From Marivivens sp. (GTDB lineage Bacteria > Pseudomonadota > Alphaproteobacteria > Rhodobacterales > Rhodobacteraceae), in the NCBI GenBank assembly GCA_024642115.1, contig JAHEBU010000002.1:310001-374000 (forward strand): a DNA stretch of 64,000 bases, given 5' to 3'. The notes below the pieces were generated by a model, which worked only from the letters and a program-made list of their open reading frames with translations, ran no database searches and was not told the DNA's origin. The position numbers and the translations under genes are program-made. Shown piece after piece: positions 37,101 through 43,209 of the stretch (the stretch's first letter is position 1; each line of letters begins with the position of its first letter).

Positions 37101-39486
37101 TCAGGATATCGTCGATCTGACAGGACTGAGCGCGGCCGTCACCGTGACCTTTTCCGGGTCCGAGGCGGGCAGCCTGACCAACGGGACCGACACCGCCACC
37201 TTCTCGGAAATCGAACAGTTCAACCTGACCGCGCAATCCGACACGTTCAACGCAAGTGCCGCCAGCAGCGGCGTGACGGTTTTTGCAGGCGCAGGCAATG
37301 ACAGCATCCGCGGCGGATCGGGCAACGATTACATCGACGCCGGGTCAGGCAACGACACGATAAACGCAGGGGCCGGAAACGACACGATCCATGCCGGAAC
37401 CGGGTCGGACACGGTTCTGCTCGGCAACGGCTTTGGGATCGACACCATCATCGGTGGCGAGGATCCCAGCACATTTGACGTCGATACCTTGGACGCCGGG
37501 GCGCTGACCACAGACGCAGCACTGACCTTTACCGGCACCGAAGCGGGCACCCTGTCCTCGGCCGGGTCCGTCGCAAGCTTTAGCGAGTTCGAGCTTTACG
37601 TGACCGGCAGCGGCAATGACACGGTCAATGCCACTGCGGCCACGGGCGGCGTCACCGTCTTTACCGGGGCAGGCAACGACACCCTGACGGGCGGGGCGGG
37701 CGACGACAGCTTCAGCGCGGGATCGGGCAACGACACCCTGTTCGGCGGGGCGGGCAATGACACGCTTTATGGCGGGTCAGGCAATGACACGCTCGACGGC
37801 GGCACCGGAAACGACATGCTGGATGGCGGGACGGGCAGCGACACGTTCACATTGGCCGACGGGTTTGGAACCGACACGATCTATGCAGGCGAGGATGCGG
37901 GCAACACCGACCTCGACCTTCTGGACGCCTCAGCCCTGACGCAGAACGCCACGCTGACCTTTACCGGCACCGAAACAGGCAGCCTGACCAGCGCAGGCAA
38001 CAGCGCGACCTTTCAGCAGGTCGAGGTGTTTGCCACCGGATCGGGGAACGACACCGTCGATGCCTCGGCCGCGACGGGTGGCGTCCGGGTGTCCACCGGG
38101 GCGGGCAACGACACCATAACCGGCGGATCGGGAAACGACAGCTTTGATGCCGGATCGGGCAATGACTGGGTCTTTGGCGGCGCAGGCAACGATACGATCT
38201 TTGGCGGATCCGGCGCAGACCTGATCGAGGGCGGAGCCGGCGACAACACGATCTACGGCGGGGACGACAACGACCGGATCCTGGTGAACCAGGATGACGG
38301 CACCAACACGATCTTTGGCGGCGAAGGCGGCCAGGACAACGATCTGTTGATCCTGGACAGCTCTGGCCAATCGGTGAACGTCACCCTCACCGGTGACGAA
38401 GCGGGCGGCTACAGCTATGGCGGCACGCCCAGCAACGGCACGTTTGCCCAGATCGAGGAATTCCAGCTTTCCAAATCCGCCGACACGTTCGACGGTTCGG
38501 CCTCCTCCGCCTCGATGACCGTGTCAGGCGACGGGGGCAACGACAGCCTGCTGGGCGGCTCTGGCGCAGATACGCTTTATGGCGGCAGCGGCGATGACAC
38601 TCTTTCCGGTGGCACCGGGGCGGACCTTCTGGATGGCGGCACCGGCAACGACACGATCACCTTTGCCGAAGGCGACATGGCTTACGGCGGCAGCGGTGAC
38701 GACCTGTTCGTCCTGCAAGATCTGGGCGAGACGACCAACGGCACGATCACCATCGACGGCGGCAACGGCGACGAAACCGGCGGCGACACGCTGAAACTTG
38801 GGCATCTGGGCATCCTGACGAAGGCGGTCCGCGATACCTTTGTCGATGACGGAACCGGCAGCTTTTCGGGCAGCATCACGCTGGACGACGGCACGATCCT
38901 GAACTTCTCGGAAATCGAGAACATCATCTGCTTTACCCCCGGCACCCGCATCGCCACTCCGCGGGGCGCACGGCCCATCGAAACGCTGAGGGTGGGCGAC
39001 ATGGTCGTCACGCGCGACCACGGGCTGCAACCGATCCGCTGGATCCAGTCGCGCACTGTGCCCGCACTGGATCGGTTTGCCCCCGTGCGCATCCGCCCCG
39101 GCGTCGTGACCGGACTGGACCGCGATTTGCTGGTGTCGCCGCAACACCGCATGCTGTTCACCGGCTACCGGGCCGAACTGCTGTTCGGCGAATCCGAAGT
39201 TCTGGTGTCGGCCAAGCACCTGATCGACGGTTTTGCGGTGACCCGGGAGGCTGGCGGCATGGTCACCTACATCCACATGATGTTCGACGAACACGAGGTG
39301 GTCTATGCCGAAGGGGCCGCAACCGAGAGCTTTCACCCCGGCGAGGTCGGCCTGTCGGCCGTAACGGACGCGGCGCGTGAAGAGTTGTTCGCCCTGTTCC
39401 CCGCCCTGCGCTCTGGCCCCAACGCCTATGGCGACACCGCCCGCCGTGTCCTCAAAAAGCACGAGGCGCAGTTGCTGCGGGTCTGA
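31120..39486 (+). CDS. Giant RTX-type calcium-binding protein with C-terminal Hint domain
   Basis: A 2788-residue protein, probably exported by a type I system and held at or released from the cell surface. Residues 1-90 are a Gly/Ser/Asn-rich N-terminal domain with no signal peptide. Around 95-175 is the first RTX block, and 176-370 is a likely beta-sandwich (ending HYVEVVYSNGGSAGQVILISDVYF). From 371 to about 2600, arrays of GGxGxDxUx nonapeptides that bind Ca2+ alternate with nine copies of a roughly 45-residue module (core FTGxEAG). Residues 2604-2788 are a Hint_2 (hedgehog/intein) domain: Cys2604 in ICFTPGTRIATPRG starts it and SPQHRML carries the block-B histidine. Self-cleavage before Cys2604 is inferred. 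No ABC exporter genes are adjacent, and the stop is 3 bp from the convergent lyxose isomerase. Confidence 0.95.
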   Translation: MAQGYLVSLGNAQLNSGDGISGYLVTFNSQTNLGNGSWTWSGTTAGGGTVTNQTANGVYYLGTDGSVYFVPNAGPVGSISTASAATAPAFNDSTFGTNANDAAINGNGDQDYIYGGTSTSTTGTGNDTINAGAGNDVVYGGDGNDLIRGGGNNDTIYGGTGNDTIYGDDQTTPTGSVEHLSWSTFGGNNTNIANGFTQDTGNMRVTFAYNNDGRGTTAVVNTGATQYVAPGESFSSTGSAAISGSGLGATSTSTFSFDAEPGSNFADDVLNVQFRLADVDTGGWVDIITIRAYDSNGNVVSVTIENNGNDTVSGNTITSGPGNDTAASQSGSVLVTIPGPVHYVEVVYSNGGSAGQVILISDVYFTTMPASDGNDFIDGGDGDDTIYGGGGNDSILGGLGRDTIYGGTGNDAIDAGDGNDLVYGDAGNDTIIYGTGNDVVYGGDGDDIIDDIAGTSTTGSNTLYGDAGNDTIWGAQGNDVIYGGTGNDVVSGDAGDDTVYGDAGNDIVNGDAGNDTLYGGSGDDTVYGGDGNDVIGNWSIDDSGNDTMYGGNGNDSIVGGAGNDTVYGDAGDDTLSGQTGDDTLYGGDGQDLFLITEDHNGDIIFGGEGGVDNDTVMLGNWVTTQGVNVTFTGAEAGTYNYIGGGAAGTFSQIENIVTTAYDDTINASANTGAESIYSGAGNDSITGGSGNELIDAGTGNDTINAGAGNDTVYGGAGNDSIIGGAGNDIIDAGTGNDIVGLGDGFGIDTIIGGEDAGNGDVDYLDGSSLTQNATLTFTGAEAGTLVSGANSATFSQFELFSTGSGNDTINAANAGGNVTVSSGAGNDTITGGIGNDSFDAGSGNDTVYGGAGNDKIDGGLGDDTLYGGTGSDSINGGAGNDLINGGAGADTLIGGGGTDTLDYSTDTAGVQVNIGTNTAAGGEAAGDVISGFTNLTGGTGSDTLTLSNTSGTATGGLGFDTIYGGSGNDVLFGGAAGDTLYGGAGNDTIYGGDDSDRIVLQSGFGNDIIFGGEGGSDYDILDATGLTATTVTFSGNEAGTLTNGTNTAIFSEIERLQTGAGNDTINAAADTWGTSIDAGAGNDTITGGSGNDTLNGGLGDDTIYGGAGNDIIDGGAGNDLIRGGAGADTLTGGGGTDTLDYSTDTAGVQVNIGSNTASGGEAAGDVISGFTNLNGGTGSDTLTLSNTSGTAFGGAGNDTINGGNGNDILNGDAGNDTLFGGAGNDALYGGTGDDTLRGGLGDDTLYGGAGNDYLDTDLFGAGTVYGGDDADTINIGDNHGAGTIFGGEGGLDQDKIQFNNYGGTSGVNLTFTGNEAGSYAFGTATGTFVEIEQVQGSGYSDTINAAATTAGVSVDAGAGNDVIIGGAGNDTINAGTGADTVTGGAGNDIIDLGADSAVDTVVLADGSGADRITNFTAPTPLGGGAFAGNDQLNVAGLHDLNGLPVNTNDVVVSNDGFGNAVLTFPNGESITLVGVAPSAVTGHAALHAMGIPLSDGTVEGTAGGDLINGSYLGDPDGDQVDNNDALLPGSSGNDDLIYAYGGNDTVQAGNGNDTVFGGTGNDTLFGGAGNDLIHGDDGNDTIGSWNTGPTNGTETGNDTLYGDAGNDTVLGGDGNDTIYGGTGDDVLAGQGGNNTLFGGDGQDLFVVGPFGGTDQIVGGEGGIDNDRLVFGDTYGNGVSVTFTGAEAGSYGYIDGGATGSFAEIEQVQTTGQNDTVNASAATGGINVNTGGGNDVIIGGSGNDTIVAGTGADTVTGGAGNDVIDLGAGAPDGQADVVVLQNGFGHDIISSFDAPTANGNGTFTGIDTLNVTALTNGTRPVNVNDVTVTNDGSGNAVLTFPNGESVTLIGISPTAANNPLYLNAIGIPLSDGTVEGTAGSDLIDGSYTGDPDGDRVDDNDAILPGDTGNDDLIYGYGGNDTIVAGDGNDEAYGGTGDDTLFGGAGTDTLFGDAGNDTLYGGAGADLLYGGADADTFVETDGFGADTIVGGETGIDQDIVDLTGLSAAVTVTFSGSEAGSLTNGTDTATFSEIEQFNLTAQSDTFNASAASSGVTVFAGAGNDSIRGGSGNDYIDAGSGNDTINAGAGNDTIHAGTGSDTVLLGNGFGIDTIIGGEDPSTFDVDTLDAGALTTDAALTFTGTEAGTLSSAGSVASFSEFELYVTGSGNDTVNATAATGGVTVFTGAGNDTLTGGAGDDSFSAGSGNDTLFGGAGNDTLYGGSGNDTLDGGTGNDMLDGGTGSDTFTLADGFGTDTIYAGEDAGNTDLDLLDASALTQNATLTFTGTETGSLTSAGNSATFQQVEVFATGSGNDTVDASAATGGVRVSTGAGNDTITGGSGNDSFDAGSGNDWVFGGAGNDTIFGGSGADLIEGGAGDNTIYGGDDNDRILVNQDDGTNTIFGGEGGQDNDLLILDSSGQSVNVTLTGDEAGGYSYGGTPSNGTFAQIEEFQLSKSADTFDGSASSASMTVSGDGGNDSLLGGSGADTLYGGSGDDTLSGGTGADLLDGGTGNDTITFAEGDMAYGGSGDDLFVLQDLGETTNGTITIDGGNGDETGGDTLKLGHLGILTKAVRDTFVDDGTGSFSGSITLDDGTILNFSEIENIICFTPGTRIATPRGARPIETLRVGDMVVTRDHGLQPIRWIQSRTVPALDRFAPVRIRPGVVTGLDRDLLVSPQHRMLFTGYRAELLFGESEVLVSAKHLIDGFAVTREAGGMVTYIHMMFDEHEVVYAEGAATESFHPGEVGLSAVTDAAREELFALFPALRSGPNAYGDTARRVLKKHEAQLLRV
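33745..33982 (+). repeat. Internal direct repeat of the RTX gene, copy 1
   Basis: The segment encoding NDLINGGAGADTLIGGGGTD through DTLTLSNTSGTA is repeated almost unchanged 714 bp (238 codons) further on, in register. Most differences are third-base changes. Confidence 0.85.
34459..34696 (+). repeat. Internal direct repeat of the RTX gene, copy 2
   Basis: Second copy of the 33745-33982 segment. The protein differs at only a few residues (for example GTNTAAGG against GSNTASGG), showing duplication followed by purifying drift. Confidence 0.85.
38929..39486 (+). other. Hint (hedgehog/intein) autoprocessing domain coding segment
   Basis: Codons 2604-2788 of the RTX gene. The domain opens with the catalytic cysteine (CFTPGTRIATPRGARPIE), continues through VGDMVVTRDHGLQPIRWI and LVSPQHRMLF, and ends with a charged tail after residue 2740. 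In intein-like domains this Cys performs the N-S acyl shift that breaks the chain ahead of it. Confidence 0.85.
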
Positions 39487-39489
39487 GGC

Positions 39490-40176
39490 TCAGGCGAGCC
39501 AGCTGCGGTAATCGCTGACCAGCAGGTGGGTGGGGGCCACGTCCTCCTCCACTGTCGCAAAGCGGCCGATGGGTTCGCGAAAGATGTTGTCGGTCTCGTC
39601 GTCGTTGACGGTGCTGACCTCGCCGATCAGGACATCGCCGCCCTCGCCCCAGAACGCGTGCCAATCGCCGGGCATCAGCGTGACGCTTTGCCCGGGGGCA
39701 AGTTTCAGTTTCTCGCCGGGGCCGTAGTCCACGCGGATCCCGTCGCAAAACACGGTCCCGCCCATGTCCGCCGCAAACCGCCCCTGATCGTCCGAGCCGT
39801 AGAGTTCGACCACTAGCGTGGCCCCGCCCCGGTTGATGATATCCTCGGCCTTGATGACGTGGGTGTGCATGGGGGACAGCTGATCCTGTTTTGAAATCAA
39901 CAGCTTCTCGGCATAGCACATGCCACCGCCCCGTTGCAGATCGGCCAGACGGCCGTTGCGGAGCGTGAACAGGAACAGTCCCATCTGGTCGTATTTGCCC
40001 GCGCCATAATCGGTGATGTCCCAGCCACAGCGGGCCGAAATGACGTTTTTTGCAGTCTCCCGGTGAGCCTTGAACTGGTCTGGGGTCCAATAGGCAAAGG
40101 GCGGCAGGACAAAGCCATAGTGGCGGATCATCGCATCCGCCTCGGCCATGATGTCATTGATGCGCGAGCGTTTCAT
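39490..40176 (-). CDS. D-lyxose ketol-isomerase
   Basis: A 228-residue cupin enzyme matching the length of D-lyxose isomerases, which interconvert D-lyxose/D-xylulose and D-mannose/D-fructose. SPMHTHVIKAEDIINRGGATLVVELYG contains the metal-binding His-x-His and a glutamate, and SVTLMPGDWHAFWGEGGDVLIGEVSTVNDDETDNIF contains the second histidine and conserved C-terminal part. The ATG at 40176 gives the family start MKRSRINDIM. It is convergent with the RTX gene, three bases between stops. No sugar operon surrounds it. Confidence 0.88.
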   Translation of the reverse strand: MKRSRINDIMAEADAMIRHYGFVLPPFAYWTPDQFKAHRETAKNVISARCGWDITDYGAGKYDQMGLFLFTLRNGRLADLQRGGGMCYAEKLLISKQDQLSPMHTHVIKAEDIINRGGATLVVELYGSDDQGRFAADMGGTVFCDGIRVDYGPGEKLKLAPGQSVTLMPGDWHAFWGEGGDVLIGEVSTVNDDETDNIFREPIGRFATVEEDVAPTHLLVSDYRSWLA

Positions 40177-40236
40177 GTGGGCGTCTCCGGACTGAACCAG
40201 ATCGCAGAATTGTCGGAACGCCGCCGAAAGACAATG

Positions 40237-40280
40237 CCGGAAAACGCGCGTTTTCCGGAACGATTTCCGCGCGGAAATCG
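40237..40280. repeat. Tandem palindromes (22-bp plus shared 20-bp unit)
   Basis: A perfect 22-bp palindrome (40237-40258, CCGGAAAAC... mirrored) is followed after AA by the 20-bp palindrome at 40261-40280, which is identical to the one at 13924-13943. It lies directly after the stop of the small minus-strand gene. Confidence 0.75.
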
Positions 40281-40511
40281 TCACCGCACCCGGCGGACGG
40301 GCTCGTTATTGCACATGACAATGAATTGCCCCGCGTTTTCGAACACCGGAAAACCGCGCCGCGCCGCCTCGTTCAGAAATGCATCGCGTCCCACAAGACG
40401 GTCCACATCGCGGATCTTGCGGCGAATGACGCTGCCGTCCCGCGCGGCTTTGGAGCCGTAAAATTCGGCAAAGAACGCCTTGGGATCGACAGGGGACGGA
40501 CGCATGAGCAT
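40281..40511 (-). CDS. Small conserved hypothetical protein
   Basis: A 76-residue protein with the features RRKIRDVDRLVGRDAFLNEAARRGFPVFENAGQFIVMCNNEPVRR. Proteins of this kind occur across Rhodobacterales and are sometimes annotated as phosphoribosylanthranilate isomerase, which the length and sequence do not support. Start codons at 40511 or 40505 are both possible. Its stop abuts the 20-bp palindrome, which suggests that the palindrome is its terminator. The function is unknown. Confidence 0.6.
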   Translation of the reverse strand: MLMRPSPVDPKAFFAEFYGSKAARDGSVIRRKIRDVDRLVGRDAFLNEAARRGFPVFENAGQFIVMCNNEPVRRVR

Positions 40512-40554
40512 GTCCGCACACTGTCGCGACAAGGTTAACGCTGGGTAAACGCCT

Positions 40555-41331
40555 TCAGGCCGTCTTGCGCACGGGCGCGTGCTTTTGCGCGGCCCAGGCC
40601 CGCGCAGCATCGCCAAAGGCGGTGAACAGCGGGCGCGACACCGGGTCATCGGCGGCGTTCCATTCGGGGTGCCACTGGACCGACAGGGTAAAGCCGGGGG
40701 CGCCCTGCACATAGATCGCCTCGGGCGTGCCATCGGGGGCCACGCCGTCGATCACGATGCGCTTGCCCGCCTCTTTGATCCCCTGTCCGTGCAGCGTGTT
40801 GGTCATCACCGCCTGCGCGCCCATCAGGCGGTGGAACGGACCGCCTTCGGTGAACGTGACCTCGTGGCGCAGGGCGAATTTTTCCTCCAGCGTGCCGTCC
40901 GGGGGCATCCGGTGATTGTTGCGCCCCGGCAGATCGCGGATTTCGGGATACAGCGTGCCGCCCAGCGCCACGTTGACCTCCTGAAAGCCCCGGCAGACAC
41001 CCAGAATGGGCTGGCCCCGCTCCACACAAGCCCGGATCAGCGGCAGGGCCACGGCATCTCGGTCGCGGTCAAACGTGCCGTGGGCGGGGGTTTCGGGTTC
41101 ACCATATTCTTCCGGGTGGACGTTGGGTCGTCCGCCCGTGAACAGGAACCCGTCGCACGCCTCCAGCAGATCGGCGATGGCCACCAGACCCGGATCTGTC
41201 GGCACGATCAGCGGAATACCCTCGGTCACCCGGGCGATCGCGCACGAATTCATCTGCCCGGCGCCATGCACCAGATAGGTGTCGTTGATCAGGTGTCCGT
41301 TGCCGATGATGCCGATGACAGGTCGAGCCAT
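40555..41331 (-). CDS. Gamma-glutamyl-gamma-aminobutyrate hydrolase family (peptidase C26, PuuD-like)
   Basis: A 258-residue class I glutamine amidotransferase-like hydrolase. The nucleophile is Cys113 in ILGVCRGFQEVNVALGGTLY. The partner His lies in LSVQWHPEWNAADDP, with the usual Glu two residues later. FTGGRPNVHPEEYGE is the typical substrate-loop region. Known members release GABA from gamma-Glu-GABA in putrescine breakdown. The 40-kb distance from the decarboxylase means no operon link. The next gene downstream, 43 bp away, is the small hypothetical. Confidence 0.87.
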   Translation of the reverse strand: MARPVIGIIGNGHLINDTYLVHGAGQMNSCAIARVTEGIPLIVPTDPGLVAIADLLEACDGFLFTGGRPNVHPEEYGEPETPAHGTFDRDRDAVALPLIRACVERGQPILGVCRGFQEVNVALGGTLYPEIRDLPGRNNHRMPPDGTLEEKFALRHEVTFTEGGPFHRLMGAQAVMTNTLHGQGIKEAGKRIVIDGVAPDGTPEAIYVQGAPGFTLSVQWHPEWNAADDPVSRPLFTAFGDAARAWAAQKHAPVRKTA

Positions 41332-41495
41332 CGCGTTCCCCTTGTTCCCTGAGTGCTAGATACGTCTTTCAGGCTGTCATGAAAAGGTAACCAAACGCAT
41401 ATCCGGCGTGCAGCGATGCAGATGCCACATAAAGCGGCAGGCAGGCTCAGGGCGCAGGCGTTGACAACACGGGGTCAGCCCCCGACATCTGCTCC

Positions 41496-42701
41496 ATGAC
41501 CCACGATCTGCGCGACCCCGCCTTTCTGGCCCACCCCGGCCCCCAGCTTGCCGCGATGCGGGCCAAAGGTCCGCTGGTGCGCGCCCGCATCCCGCTGATC
41601 GGGGACGTCTGGGTGACGACCACCGATGCCGCCGCCCGCGCCCTGCTCAAGGACCCACGCTTTCGCCGCGACCCCGCGGCGGCAGGCGGGCGCAGCCTGA
41701 CGCGGACGTATTGGTGGCTGCCGGGGTTCATGGCCCCCCTGATGGAAAACATTATTCTCAAGGACGGGACCGATCACGCCCGCATCCGGGGGCTGGTCGA
41801 CCCGGCGTTTGCGCGGGGCAGCATCGACGACCTGCGACCGCGGATCGCGGCCCTGGCCGATGACCTGCTGGACAGGATCGACCCTGACCGACCCACAGAC
41901 ATCATCGCCGCCTACTGCCGCCGCCTGCCCCTGCTGGCGATTGCCGAAATGCTGGGCTTTGCCCCGGATGACCGGGACCATATCGCCCGGTTGGTGGCGC
42001 CCATCGCAGGGCCGACGAACCTGCTCAGCTTTGCCCGCGCCCTGCCCGGCCTCTGGCGGTCGATGCGGTTCCTGCGGGCCGATTTCGACCAGGTTCGGCA
42101 GTCGGGACGGCCCGGCCTGATCCGGGATCTGGTGCAGGCAGAGGATCAGGGCGACCGCCTGTCAGAGAACGAACTGCTGTCCCTCGTGTTCACCCTGTTC
42201 GTGGCGGGGCACGAAACCACCGTCCACCTGATCGGCGGGGCGATCCTTGCGCTGATCGACGCGCCCGACGCCCGGGCGCGGCTGTTGGCCGACCCCGCAG
42301 GCCTGCCGCTGGCGACCGAGGAATTCCTGCGCCACATAAGCCCGGTGATGATGACCAAGATGCACTATGCCAGTCAGGACATGCTGTTTGACGGGGTGGC
42401 TGTGAAAAAGGGGGACGTGGCGACCGCCCTGCTGATCGGGGCGAACCATGACCCGGCGCGGTTCACCGACCCCGAAACGCTCGATCCTGCCCGCCGGCCA
42501 AACGCGCATCTGGGGTTCGGCTACGGCCCGCATGTCTGTCTGGGCATGCAACTGGCCCGGGCCGAAGGGCAGATTGCGCTGGAACGGCTGTTCGGGCGGT
42601 TCCCTGACCTCGCACTGGCCCAACCCCGCGACAGGATCGTCTATCAGCCCCGGCTGGGCATCCGGGGGCTGAAACGGCTGGACCTCAGGCTTCGCCCGTG
42701 A
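41496..42701 (+). CDS. Cytochrome P450
   Basis: A 401-residue bacterial P450. The I-helix oxygen-binding motif is VAGHETTVHL. The ExxR pair is in EEFLRHISP (K helix). The haem loop FGYGPHVCLGMQLAR places the axial Cys at 348. Neither a ferredoxin nor a reductase gene is near, so redox partners must come from elsewhere. The gene runs alone on the plus strand, and its 3' end overlaps the convergent GlcG-like gene by 17 bp. The substrate cannot be predicted. Confidence 0.93.
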   Translation: MTHDLRDPAFLAHPGPQLAAMRAKGPLVRARIPLIGDVWVTTTDAAARALLKDPRFRRDPAAAGGRSLTRTYWWLPGFMAPLMENIILKDGTDHARIRGLVDPAFARGSIDDLRPRIAALADDLLDRIDPDRPTDIIAAYCRRLPLLAIAEMLGFAPDDRDHIARLVAPIAGPTNLLSFARALPGLWRSMRFLRADFDQVRQSGRPGLIRDLVQAEDQGDRLSENELLSLVFTLFVAGHETTVHLIGGAILALIDAPDARARLLADPAGLPLATEEFLRHISPVMMTKMHYASQDMLFDGVAVKKGDVATALLIGANHDPARFTDPETLDPARRPNAHLGFGYGPHVCLGMQLARAEGQIALERLFGRFPDLALAQPRDRIVYQPRLGIRGLKRLDLRLRP

Positions 42702-43113
42702 ACCCGGCAGCCTCGATCCCGGCCATGGCGGCGGCGGCATCATTGGCTGATATGTCGCCCGACACGCCAACGGCCCCCACAATCGCGCCCCGCTTGTCGC
42801 GGACCAGGACGCCGCCCTGAACGGGGACGAACTGCCCGTCAAAGGCGCCGTTCACGGCGTTGGTGAAATAGGCGCGGTCTTCGGCCATCTTGGCCTGCTT
42901 GGACCCCGGCACGCCCATCATGACCGACCCATAGGCCTTGCCCTGCGCCACGGCATAGCGGCCGGGCGACGCGCCATCTTCGCGCTCGAACGCCTTGGGG
43001 TGTCCGCCGCTGTCCAGCACGACGACGGCGATGGGGCTGAGGCCCATCTCGCGCGCCTTCTCAAACGATTTGCGGATGATGAGGCGCGCCTTGGCCAACG
43101 AAATCTCGGGCAT
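42685..43113 (-). CDS. GlcG/HbpS-type heme-degrading or binding domain protein
   Basis: A 142-residue protein of the GlcG (DUF336) family. Conserved segments are ISLAKARLIIRKSFEKA, PIAVVVLDSGGHPKAFEREDGA, and GGVLVRDKRGAIVGAVGVSGDISANDAA. Members bind haem or small ligands and are often next to glycolate genes. It lies just downstream of malate synthase G, which fits the glc context, with two GTAA-hairpin copies between them. Its end overlaps the P450 gene by 17 bp. Confidence 0.85.
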   Translation of the reverse strand: MPEISLAKARLIIRKSFEKAREMGLSPIAVVVLDSGGHPKAFEREDGASPGRYAVAQGKAYGSVMMGVPGSKQAKMAEDRAYFTNAVNGAFDGQFVPVQGGVLVRDKRGAIVGAVGVSGDISANDAAAAMAGIEAAGFTGEA

Positions 43114-43134
43114 GATGCAAGTCCTTTCGGTCAG

Positions 43135-43160
43135 GTAAGGTGGGTCAAGACCCACCTTAC
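43135..43160. repeat. GTAA-hairpin repeat, copy E (perfect 12-bp stem)
   Basis: A fully symmetrical 26-base element. GTAAGGTGGGTC pairs with GACCCACCTTAC around AA, so both tags belong to the stem. Confidence 0.8.
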
Positions 43161-43177
43161 AGGGGGTGTCTCGTTTG

Positions 43178-43199
43178 GTAAGGTGGGTTTTAACCCACC
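43178..43199 (+). repeat. GTAA-hairpin repeat, copy F
   Basis: GTAA followed by GGTGGGTT-TT-AACCCACC. It is 17 bp from copy E and 10 bp before the malate synthase stop. Confidence 0.8.
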
Positions 43200-43209
43200 C
43201 CACCCGGTC

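Noticed and set aside
31477-38370. Many long repeat-rich open frames in the other five frames of the RTX gene
   Set aside because: Periodic GGxGxD codons keep all frames open. Only the plus-strand frame starting at 31120 gives RTX nonapeptides and a Hint domain.
17380-43199. Simple terminators as the explanation of the GTAA hairpins
   Set aside because: Pair C/D lies between two divergent starts, where no transcript needs to end, and the tag is conserved outside the stem.
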